The position numbers and the translations under genes are program-made. This document shows, piece by piece, positions 1-5,395 of a stretch of 8,026 nucleotides of DNA (positions are counted from its first letter, which is position 1; each line of letters begins with the position of its first letter). Source of the DNA: an uncultured Collinsella sp. GTDB taxonomy: Bacteria; Actinomycetota; Coriobacteriia; Coriobacteriales; Coriobacteriaceae. The stretch is taken from positions 1 through 8,026 of the forward strand of contig CATZEP010000060.1 in assembly GCA_958418185.1 (NCBI GenBank), written 5' to 3'. A model generated the notes under the pieces. It saw nothing but the letters and a program-made list of their open reading frames with translations. It was not told where the DNA came from and did not search any database.

Positions 1-642
1 AACGAAGATGGAGGGGCTCGTCTCGTCGGAGTACTCGATCTCGGCCTCGGCCAGCGCGGTGTGGCAGTGCTTGCACCAGTGAACCGGCTTGTGGCCACGA
101 TAGATCATGCCCTTATCGAACATGGCCTTGAAGACCTCGATGTCGGCGGCGTCATGCTGGTGATAGAGCGTCAGATAGGGGTTGTCCCAGTCGCCGAGCA
201 CGCCCAGACGACGGAAGCCGGCCTTCTGCAGCTCGATGTTCTCGACAGCGAACTCGTTGCAGAGCTCACGGATCTTGGCCGTGGGGGTCTGGTTGAACTT
301 CTCGGTGCCGAGCTTCTCCTCGACCTTATGCTCGATCGGCTGACCGTGGCAGTCCCAACCGGGGACATAGGGAACCTCATAGCCCTGCATCATCCAGTAA
401 CGGTTGATCATGTCCTTGGAGATCTTGTTCATGGCGTGGCCGATGTGGATCGGACCGTTGGCGTACGGAGGGCCGTCGTGCAGCACGAATTTCTTATGAC
501 CCTCGTTCTTCTTCAGAACCTGCTCGTAGACCTTGTTGTCCTGCCAGTCCTTGAGTCGCTTAGGCTCGGACTTGGAAAGACCGGCACGCATGGGAAAACC
601 GGTCTTGGGCAGATTCATCGTCTGCTTGTACTCGTTTGCCAC
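1..642 (-). CDS. ileS: Isoleucyl-tRNA synthetase, N-terminal part (runs off left edge)
   Basis: Class I aminoacyl-tRNA synthetase that charges tRNA-Ile with isoleucine in the cytoplasm. The visible 214 residues are the N-terminal extension and first half of the Rossmann fold. HDGPPYANG (55-63) leads into the ATP-binding signature HIGH (66-69), followed by GWDCHGQPIE (95-104) and the ALAEAEIEY block (196-204) that precedes the CP1 editing domain. GWDCHG usually continues with L or M where this protein has Q. The remaining roughly 700 residues, with the editing domain and KMSKS loop, lie beyond base 1. I chose the GTG start at 642-640 because an AAAGGGG ribosome binding site (647-653) sits 4 bases upstream and the protein then begins MANEYKQTMNLPKTGFPMRAG, as in family members; the next in-frame ATG is codon 9. 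An isoleucine-specific T-box leader precedes the gene, independently supporting the assignment as Ile rather than Val or Leu. Confidence 0.95.
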   Translation of the reverse strand, partial: MANEYKQTMNLPKTGFPMRAGLSKSEPKRLKDWQDNKVYEQVLKKNEGHKKFVLHDGPPYANGPIHIGHAMNKISKDMINRYWMMQGYEVPYVPGWDCHGQPIEHKVEEKLGTEKFNQTPTAKIRELCNEFAVENIELQKAGFRRLGVLGDWDNPYLTLYHQHDAADIEVFKAMFDKGMIYRGHKPVHWCKHCHTALAEAEIEYSDETSPSIFV

Positions 643-685
643 GGTACCCCTTTCATGTCGTGGGCGCGCACGCCCGTTGGGCACC

Positions 686-722
686 AAAAAAGCGCCCGTC
701 CCTACAAGCTGGGACGAAGCGC
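686..722 (-). terminator. Attenuation terminator of the ileS T-box
   Basis: On the minus strand a GCGC..CGTCCC arm (722-711) pairs with GGGACG..GCGC (702-692) around an 8-base loop, with a small bulge, and is followed at once by six T residues (691-686). It lies 43 bases before the ileS start codon. Its 5' arm and loop contain the CCCAGCTT segment used by the competing antiterminator, so it forms when tRNA-Ile is charged. Confidence 0.9.
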
Positions 723-985
723 CAAAAAACGGACTGTAAGCCCGCAAAAGCTCTTCGCTTAACCACCCAGCTTAGATGCCCTCGCCCGCGTATTCGCGCG
801 CTCGCATCCGTTACTCGGCTGGCCTGTATCGACGACCATCTCGGCGATATCTACTAAGACGCGCCTATGCGGCACGTCCGTTGGGACCGCAGCTCCGGGG
901 TGATTTTCATCGGTCGCATGCACGGGTTCTCAGCGCTCCCCGCTCTCTGTAGCATGCGCACGGCCGACTACTCGTCCCCATCAAC
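686..985 (-). promoter_or_regulatory. Isoleucine T-box riboswitch (ileS leader)
   Basis: This leader binds uncharged tRNA-Ile and decides whether transcription continues into ileS. All landmarks read on the minus strand. The stem I base pairs TGGGGAC (980-974) with GTCCCA (887-882), followed after the 5' arm by GAGTAG (973-968). The AG bulge is AGAGAG (948-943) and the distal loop is GCTGAGAACC (934-925). The specifier loop is GAAAATCA (908-901), with ATC (904-902), an Ile codon, followed by the usual purine. A short hairpin with CGCG arms (798-787) fits stem III. The antiterminator opens with AAGCTGGG (773-766) and a TGGT element (765-762) able to pair with the ACCA end of tRNA-Ile. AAGCTGGG is perfectly complementary to CCCAGCTT (713-706) inside the terminator hairpin, so the two folds exclude each other. 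The order and motifs match T-box leaders; the bulge sequence TGGTTAAGCG departs from the usual TGGNACCGCG. The 5' boundary is approximate. Confidence 0.9.
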
Positions 986-986
986 G

Positions 987-1014
987 CTTATGCGCTGTAT
1001 GGTAGCACGGTCAA
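987..1014 (-). promoter_or_regulatory. Possible promoter of the ileS leader
   Basis: On the minus strand TTGACC (1014-1009) is followed after 16 bases by CATAAG (992-987), a four-of-six match to the -10 consensus. A start near 980 would begin the RNA at the 5' arm of T-box stem I, which is where it should begin. The weak -10 keeps this tentative. The rest of the stretch up to the dehydrogenase start (1015-1128) shows no gene or clear structured element, and no convincing plus-strand promoter. Confidence 0.35.
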
Positions 1015-1128
1015 CGCCGGCGAAAAACCCTCAACACTGGTTTTATACGTTCAAAATTTCTCGCGGCTGTGGACCTTCTCTTGGAGCAAAATACCTGAAA
1101 GCACTTTATCGAACGAAAGAAGGTTGCT

Positions 1129-2211
1129 ATGCGCACGATTGGAATGAGCGACTACACCGTCGGCGAGGACTGCTTTGACGAGCTGCCCGGCACGCTGGCC
1201 GAGTACGGAGCGACCAAGGTCGCGATCATCGGTGGCAAGCGGGCACTGGCCGCAGCACTTCCCGGTATCGAAGCTGCGCTGGCAGGTACCGACGTCGAGA
1301 TTCTGGAGACGCGCGTCTACGGTACCAACAGTACGCGCGCCAATATCGCCAAGGTCGTAAACTCCCCCGCCTGCCAGAAAGCCGACGTGCTTATTGCTTG
1401 TGGCGGCGGCAAGGCGCTCGATACCGTCAAGACGGCGGCCATCGAGCTCAAGAAGATCGTCTTTACGGTGCCGACGATTTGCTCCAACTGCTCGGCCGCG
1501 ACCGCCATTGCCGTCGTGTACAACGACGACGGCCCGCTCGAGGGCTATTCGTACCCTAACCGCCCCGCGCACATCTTCATCAACCCCAAGATCATCGCTG
1601 AGGCTCCGGCGGAGTACTTCTGGGCCGGCGTGGGCGATGCCCTGTCCAAACAGCCCGAGGTCGAGTATGCCACGAGCGCCGGCAACCTGGAGCACACCGC
1701 CGGACTTGGCCTGGCACTCGCCCACACCTGCTCCGAGCCGCTGTTTACCTACGGCGTCCAGGGTCTTGAGGACGTGCGCCAGAACCAATCGACCGAAGCC
1801 GTCAAGCAGATCGCACTCGACATCGTGGTCAACACAGGCTACGTCTCCAACCTGACCAACCAAAACGACTACTACTACAACTCGAGCGTGGCGCATGCGT
1901 TCTACAACGCCACGTGTAGCATTCCGCGTGAGGGCTCCTACCTGCACGGCGAGGTCGTAAGCCTGGGCGTGCTGGTGCTATTTGCCTACACGGGCGATGC
2001 CGAGAACCTTGAGCGCTACGCCGCCTTTAACAAGCAGATGGGGCTGCCCGTGACGCTTGAGCAGGTCGGGCTTTCCGAGGCCGACATCCCTGCCCTGTGC
2101 GAGTACGCGCACGCCACCAACGAGTGGAAACAAGGCAACCCAGAGCCCTTCACCGACGAGAAATTCGCCGCCGCCATCAAGGCCGCCAACGCCTACGGCC
2201 ACACCCTCTAG
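1129..2211 (+). CDS. Iron-type alcohol/glycerol dehydrogenase family protein
   Basis: NAD-dependent, metal-containing polyol or alcohol dehydrogenase related to glycerol dehydrogenase GldA (group III), presumably cytoplasmic. The 360-residue length is normal. The N-terminal nucleotide-binding half carries the GGGKALDTVK motif (92-101). The metal site is complete: D170 in GVGDALSK, H256 in VAHAFYN and H273 in YLHGEVV correspond to the Asp and two His ligands. In GldA the segment PTIASTDAP supplies an Asp that contacts glycerol or dihydroxyacetone; here the aligned segment reads PTICSNCSA, with C121 in its place, so glycerol may not be the substrate. The ATG at 1129 has an AAAGAAGG ribosome binding site (1116-1123) 5 bases upstream. 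The gene stands alone, divergent from ileS, and ends at a strong terminator. The fold is sure; the substrate is not, so no gene symbol is given. Confidence 0.88.
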   Translation: MRTIGMSDYTVGEDCFDELPGTLAEYGATKVAIIGGKRALAAALPGIEAALAGTDVEILETRVYGTNSTRANIAKVVNSPACQKADVLIACGGGKALDTVKTAAIELKKIVFTVPTICSNCSAATAIAVVYNDDGPLEGYSYPNRPAHIFINPKIIAEAPAEYFWAGVGDALSKQPEVEYATSAGNLEHTAGLGLALAHTCSEPLFTYGVQGLEDVRQNQSTEAVKQIALDIVVNTGYVSNLTNQNDYYYNSSVAHAFYNATCSIPREGSYLHGEVVSLGVLVLFAYTGDAENLERYAAFNKQMGLPVTLEQVGLSEADIPALCEYAHATNEWKQGNPEPFTDEKFAAAIKAANAYGHTL

Positions 2212-2220
2212 GCCAAGCCC

Positions 2221-2263
2221 AAAACCACCACAAAGGGGACAGGCACCTTTGTGGTGGTTTTTT
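2221..2263 (+). terminator. Strong intrinsic terminator between convergent genes
   Basis: A perfect 16-base stem (AAAACCACCACAAAGG at 2221-2236 with its complement at 2246-2261) closes a 9-base loop, GGACAGGCA, and ends in a run of six T. It begins 9 bases after the dehydrogenase stop. Its T run overlaps the stop codon of the opposing DUF523 gene (2264-2262), so it can also fold in that transcript, where the T run is weaker (four T, inside the stem). From memory, the loop plus flanks (GGGGACAGGCACC) resembles a sequence that recurs in terminator-like repeats of several bacteria; this needs a genome count. Confidence 0.88.
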
Positions 2264-2717
2264 ATTGCTCCAGTATGCTGGGGTCGAACTCGCTAGCCGG
2301 AATGACGCGGTAGCCGTGACGCAGCAACAGATCGACGAAAACGCCGTTGCCCGCGGTGAGCGTACCGCTAAAGGTGCCGTCGTAGATGCGACCCGCGCCG
2401 CACGAGGGGCTGCGGTCCTGCAAGATGCACGCAGCAATCTCAGAAGGGCCGCCCGCCTGCTCGCACATGTCGAGCGCACGTTGAGCGCCCAGGCGGAATT
2501 CCCGGTCAACGGAAACGCCCTCGCAGGTACGGACTTCGCCGTTCACAATCTCGGACGGGTCGCGCGGCGTGGGCAGGCCGCCAAAGACCTCAGGGCACAC
2601 CAAGAGGACCTCGGTCCCCGTACGCTCGCAAGCCTCGACCAACGCGCGGTGGTAATTATCGAGGCCGTTATACTTGCAGCTCTCGCCCATCAAACAGGCA
2701 CTCACCACGATCTTCAT
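2262..2717 (-). CDS. DUF523 family protein, TudS-like (possible thiouracil desulfidase)
   Basis: A 151-residue DUF523 protein. Characterised members (TudS) bind a [4Fe-4S] cluster through three cysteines and remove sulfur from 2-thiouracil without a redox change. The three conserved cysteines are present: C8 in VSACLMG, C41 in CPEVFGGLPTPR and C106 in RSPSCGAG. The surrounding blocks (CPE..GGLP.PR.P.EI and ILQ.RSPSCG) match the family; the residue before D in ILQDRSPSCG is often Lys (ILK) but is Gln here. I placed the start at the ATG 2717-2715, giving MKIVVSACLMG, because GGGAGGG (2730-2724) lies 6 bases upstream. A longer frame open from 2759 would begin inside the preceding hairpin. It follows ftsH in the same direction with a hairpin between, and I see no separate promoter, so expression may depend on read-through or on a promoter inside ftsH. 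Family sure, activity inferred. Confidence 0.85.
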   Translation of the reverse strand: MKIVVSACLMGESCKYNGLDNYHRALVEACERTGTEVLLVCPEVFGGLPTPRDPSEIVNGEVRTCEGVSVDREFRLGAQRALDMCEQAGGPSEIAACILQDRSPSCGAGRIYDGTFSGTLTAGNGVFVDLLLRHGYRVIPASEFDPSILEQ

Positions 2718-2737
2718 ACATATCCCTCCCAAGCAAA

Positions 2738-2772
2738 ACGCCCCATTTGAGATAGGCACTCAAATGGGGCGT
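2738..2772 (-). terminator. Hairpin between ftsH and the DUF523 gene
   Basis: A perfect 14-base inverted repeat (ACGCCCCATTTGAG at 2738-2751 and its complement at 2759-2772) encloses a 7-base loop. Read on the minus strand it lies 26 bases after the ftsH stop and is followed by TTTT, so it can act as the ftsH terminator, though the T tract is short. It also sits only 7 bases before the ribosome binding site of the next gene, so it could instead stabilise or partly limit a joint transcript. Confidence 0.75.
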
Positions 2773-2798
2773 CGATATTTACTGACCCGAATGCAACG

Positions 2799-4703
2799 CT
2801 ACTGCTGCTTAGGCATCAGCGGATTCTCGCGCGTGAGGAGATTCATAAACTCCTCGCCCGTGATCGTCTCCTTCTTGTACAGATAACGAGCCAGCTCATG
2901 GAGCTTAAACTTGTTCTCCTTCAGGATCTGCAGGGCGCGGTCGTGCGCATCCTCGATCAGCTTGGCGACAATTGCGTCCACGCGCTCGGCCGTACCGGGG
3001 GCGCAGGTGAGCGACGTGTCCTGGTTGAGGTACGCATTCTGAACGGTACCGAGCGCCATCATGCCAAACTCATCGGACATACCAAAGCGCGTCACCATGT
3101 TGCGGGCGAGCTTGGTTGCTTGCTCGATATCGTTGGCTGCGCCGGTCGTCATCTCGCCAAAGATGAGCTCCTCGGCGGCACGTCCGCCGCAGTAGACAGC
3201 GAGCTTGTCCAGCACCTCCTGGCGCGTGGTCAGGAAGCGCTCATCCTCCTCGACCTGCATGGTGTAGCCCAGAGCACCGCTCGTGCGCGGCACGATGGTG
3301 ATCTTGGTGACCGGCGCAGAGCCCTTCTGGCGGGCTGCGACGATAGCATGGCCGATCTCGTGGTAGGAAACGACCTGCTTCTCGTGGTCGGACAGCACCG
3401 TGGACTTACGCTGCTGACCAGCAATGACGACCTCCACCGACTCCTCAAAGTCGTCCTGGGTCGCTCGCTTGCGACCTTCGCGGACCGCGCGCAGGGCGCC
3501 CTCATTGATGATGTTGGCCAGGTCGGCACCCGAGGCGCCGGGCGTGGCGCGGGCAATCGCGGTCAGGTCAATCGGCGGCTCCGTCTTCACGCTCTTGGCA
3601 TGCAGCTCAAGAATGTTCTTGCGGCCGGTCAGATCGGGCAGCTCAACGGGGATGCGGCGATCAAAACGACCGGGGCGCAGCAGGGCGGGATCGAGGCTGT
3701 CGGGACGATTAGTGGCAGCGAGGACGACGATACCCTTGTGGTTATCGAAGCCGTCCATCTCGGTCAGCAGCTGGTTGAGCGTCTGCTCGCGCTCGTCGTT
3801 GCCGCTAAAGCCGCCGCCATCGCGCTTCTTACCGATGGTATCGATCTCGTCGATGAAGACGATGCAGGGGGCCTTTTCCTTGGCCTGCTTAAACAGATCG
3901 CGGACCTTGGCGGCGCCACGGCCGACGAACATCTCGACGAACTCAGAACCCGAAATGCTAAAGAACGGCACGCCCGCCTCGCCGGCAACAGCCTTGGCAA
4001 GCAGGGTCTTACCGGTACCCGGAGGGCCAACAAGAAGAGCACCGCGCGGCAGCTTGGCGCCAATTTCCTCGTAGCGCTGCGGCTTCTCCAGAAAGTCGAC
4101 GACCTCCTTGAGGGATTCCTTGGCCTCTTCCTGGCCAGCGACGTCCTTAAAGGTCACGCCCACATCTTTGGAGGCGATAACGCGAGCACCGGACTTGCCC
4201 AGTCCGCCGCCGCCAAAACCGCCGCCAAAGTTCATCGACGGACCGTCATCGCCCATGGCCTTCTTCATGCGGCGGTTGAGCCACCAACCGATCAGGAAGA
4301 AGATGGCCATGGGAAGAATAAGCGTAAGCAGGTAGTAGGTCATCAGACCCGAGTTTTTATCGGGAACGACCGACTCCAGGGACGCACCGGATTCAAGCAC
4401 GCGATCGGTAAAACCCGCATCATTCGGCACACCGGTCGTCTTGTAGGCGATATTCTCATCCTCGCCCTTCTTGGTGTAATAAATCGTGTAATCGTCCGTG
4501 TTGTACTCGACCTTGTCGACGCTCTTCTTATCGAGCGCTTTGACAAACGTCGAGTAATCGGTCTTCGTAATCTGCTGCGTGTGACCGATGTTGGGGAACA
4601 GAACGGTCGAGAGCACGAGGTAGACGACGAAGGCGATGAGCACGTAGAGGATCATATTCCGTCTACGTTTGTTGTCATCCATCTCCATCTGCTTGAACTC
4701 CAT
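2799..4703 (-). CDS. ftsH: ATP-dependent zinc metalloprotease FtsH
   Basis: Membrane-anchored hexameric AAA+ protease that extracts and degrades misassembled membrane proteins and selected cytoplasmic regulators. It has 634 residues, a normal length. Order: transmembrane helix about 17-36, extracytoplasmic domain 37-120, second helix about 121-142, a Gly-rich linker (160-169), then the AAA domain. This has Walker A GPPGTGKT (226-233), pore motif FVEMFVG (255-261), Walker B IVFIDEID (281-288) and the second region of homology with R343 and R346. The protease domain carries the zinc site HEIGH (448-452) and the third ligand D525 in GAANDIEQAT. Two deviations stand out: HEIGH instead of the usual HEAGH, and Arg at 262 right after the pore motif where Val is common. 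The start is uncertain: the first ATG (4703) has no clear ribosome binding site, while the ATG at codon 6 (4688) has GGAG 9 bases upstream. The gene is divergent from the adenosyltransferase gene. Confidence 0.97.
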   Translation of the reverse strand: MEFKQMEMDDNKRRRNMILYVLIAFVVYLVLSTVLFPNIGHTQQITKTDYSTFVKALDKKSVDKVEYNTDDYTIYYTKKGEDENIAYKTTGVPNDAGFTDRVLESGASLESVVPDKNSGLMTYYLLTLILPMAIFFLIGWWLNRRMKKAMGDDGPSMNFGGGFGGGGLGKSGARVIASKDVGVTFKDVAGQEEAKESLKEVVDFLEKPQRYEEIGAKLPRGALLVGPPGTGKTLLAKAVAGEAGVPFFSISGSEFVEMFVGRGAAKVRDLFKQAKEKAPCIVFIDEIDTIGKKRDGGGFSGNDEREQTLNQLLTEMDGFDNHKGIVVLAATNRPDSLDPALLRPGRFDRRIPVELPDLTGRKNILELHAKSVKTEPPIDLTAIARATPGASGADLANIINEGALRAVREGRKRATQDDFEESVEVVIAGQQRKSTVLSDHEKQVVSYHEIGHAIVAARQKGSAPVTKITIVPRTSGALGYTMQVEEDERFLTTRQEVLDKLAVYCGGRAAEELIFGEMTTGAANDIEQATKLARNMVTRFGMSDEFGMMALGTVQNAYLNQDTSLTCAPGTAERVDAIVAKLIEDAHDRALQILKENKFKLHELARYLYKKETITGEEFMNLLTRENPLMPKQQ

Positions 4704-4722
4704 CTACTGGGGTTGATAATGC

Positions 4723-4750
4723 TATCTAGAATACCCAACCCGGACGGCAA
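4723..4750 (-). promoter_or_regulatory. Possible ftsH promoter
   Basis: On the minus strand TTGCCG (4750-4745) and TAGATA (4728-4723) are 16 bases apart and would start transcription about 12 bases before the first ftsH ATG. Both boxes are imperfect and TATTCT (4733-4728) is an alternative -10, so this is only a candidate. Confidence 0.25.
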
Positions 4751-4765
4751 TAAACCGACGCCGGG
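4739..4765 (+). other. Short imperfect hairpin in the cobO leader
   Basis: CCCGG (4739-4743) can pair with CCGGG (4761-4765), and CGG (4745-4747) with CCG (4755-4757), around an A-rich loop. It ends 5 bases before the GAAAGGA ribosome binding site of the adenosyltransferase gene. It is far too small to be a cobalamin riboswitch and may be a chance fold in GC-rich DNA. Confidence 0.25.
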
Positions 4766-4780
4766 CACGAAAGGACAGAG

Positions 4781-5266
4781 ATGGCATCACTAGAAGTCGG
4801 CAAGATTCAGATCTACACGGGCGACGGCAAGGGCAAAACCACGGCCGCGCTGGGACTGGCGATGCGCGCCACGGGATTTGGCCTCAACGTACTTATGTTG
4901 CAATTTGCAAAGAAGCTGCACTGCGCCGAACACGATGCCGCTCCGCGCCTGGGACTGCGCATTGTACAGGCCGATCGCGACACGCCCGAGGCTTGCGCCG
5001 AGCAGATCATGGAACTTGCACGCGAACAGATCTCGCAGGTCGACGTGCTCATTCTGGACGAACTCGGCGAAGCAATGCGCCGCGGCTTCGTGACGCGTGA
5101 GGATGTCGAAGCGCTGATCGCGATAAAGCCCTCCACCACGGAGCTCGTGCTCACCGGCCGCGGCTTGCTACCCCTCGCCGACCTTGCCGACCTAGTAACC
5201 GAAATGCGCCCCGTCAAACACTACTTCGACGAAGGCCTCCTAGCCCGCCAAGGCATCGAATACTAA
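4781..5266 (+). CDS. cobO: CobA/CobO/BtuR-type corrinoid adenosyltransferase, short form
   Basis: Member of the family that transfers the adenosyl group of ATP to cob(I)alamin or cob(I)yrinic acid a,c-diamide, making the coenzyme form of B12. The P-loop is GDGKGKTT (14-21), the Walker B-like acidic pair is in ILDEL (91-95), and the C-terminal signature ADLVTEMRPVKH (136-147) ending in GIEY is very typical. At 161 residues it is shorter than usual (about 175-200). It lacks the N-terminal extension, and between LRIVQA (59-64) and DRDTPEA it lacks the segment that in Salmonella CobA contains GFTW; the Phe and Trp there force the corrinoid into the four-coordinate state. The start ATG has GAAAGGA 5 bases upstream. 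No other B12 gene is in the window and no cobalamin riboswitch precedes it. Family clear; catalytic competence less so. Confidence 0.87.
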   Translation: MASLEVGKIQIYTGDGKGKTTAALGLAMRATGFGLNVLMLQFAKKLHCAEHDAAPRLGLRIVQADRDTPEACAEQIMELAREQISQVDVLILDELGEAMRRGFVTREDVEALIAIKPSTTELVLTGRGLLPLADLADLVTEMRPVKHYFDEGLLARQGIEY

Positions 5267-5303
5267 TTGGTTCGCTTTCCTCCAACACCAACAGCTCATA
5301 AGG

Positions 5304-5372
5304 AAGTTGCGGTGGAATAGTTCTTATTTGACGGTCCGCAAGGGCTTTTCAGGAACTATTTCACCGCAACTT
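5304..5372. repeat. Long intergenic palindrome with possible GCAA-capped centre
   Basis: Two 20-base arms (5304-5323 and 5353-5372; arms start AAGTTGCGG and end CCGCAACTT) are inverted copies with a single C/T difference that still pairs as G-U in the RNA reading the plus strand. The 29-base centre contains GGTCC and GGGCT flanking GCAA (5333-5346), which can form a small inner stem capped by a GNRA tetraloop. It lies between the convergent adenosyltransferase and MATE genes. No T run follows either arm, so it is not a standard intrinsic terminator. No target-site duplication is obvious at its edges. It could be a REP/MITE-like dispersed element or a structured 3' end; only copy number in the genome would tell. 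Confidence 0.75.
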
Positions 5373-5395
5373 GTCAGGGGTACCCGACGGATGAG

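Noticed and set aside
61..762. 233-codon plus-strand frame over ileS and its leader
   Set aside because: Opposite to ileS and crosses the T-box terminator; no family features.
882..890. TGGGACCGC on the plus strand, resembling a T-box core for the dehydrogenase gene
   Set aside because: It is the reverse complement of the 3' arm of the ileS stem I base; no plus-strand specifier loop or antiterminator accompanies it.
867..1178. 103-codon plus-strand frame running into the dehydrogenase start
   Set aside because: It lies across the T-box region, has no ribosome binding site and shows no family resemblance; it overlaps the dehydrogenase start out of frame.
1051..1947. 298-codon minus-strand frame opposite the dehydrogenase gene
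   Set aside because: Antisense shadow: the plus-strand protein has all metal and NAD motifs, while the minus-strand peptide is low complexity and starts inside coding sequence.
2718..2759. Longer N-terminus for the DUF523 protein (14 extra codons)
   Set aside because: The extra codons pass through the hairpin and the ribosome binding site; family members begin at the MKIVVSACL position.
4704..4780. Cobalamin riboswitch upstream of the adenosyltransferase gene
   Set aside because: Only 77 bases are available between the divergent starts and no B12-box-like sequence is visible.
2898..4793. 631-codon open frame on the plus strand opposite ftsH
   Set aside because: It is the antisense shadow of a well-supported ftsH gene in GC-rich DNA; the peptide is rich in Leu, Gly, Asp and His without any recognisable domain.
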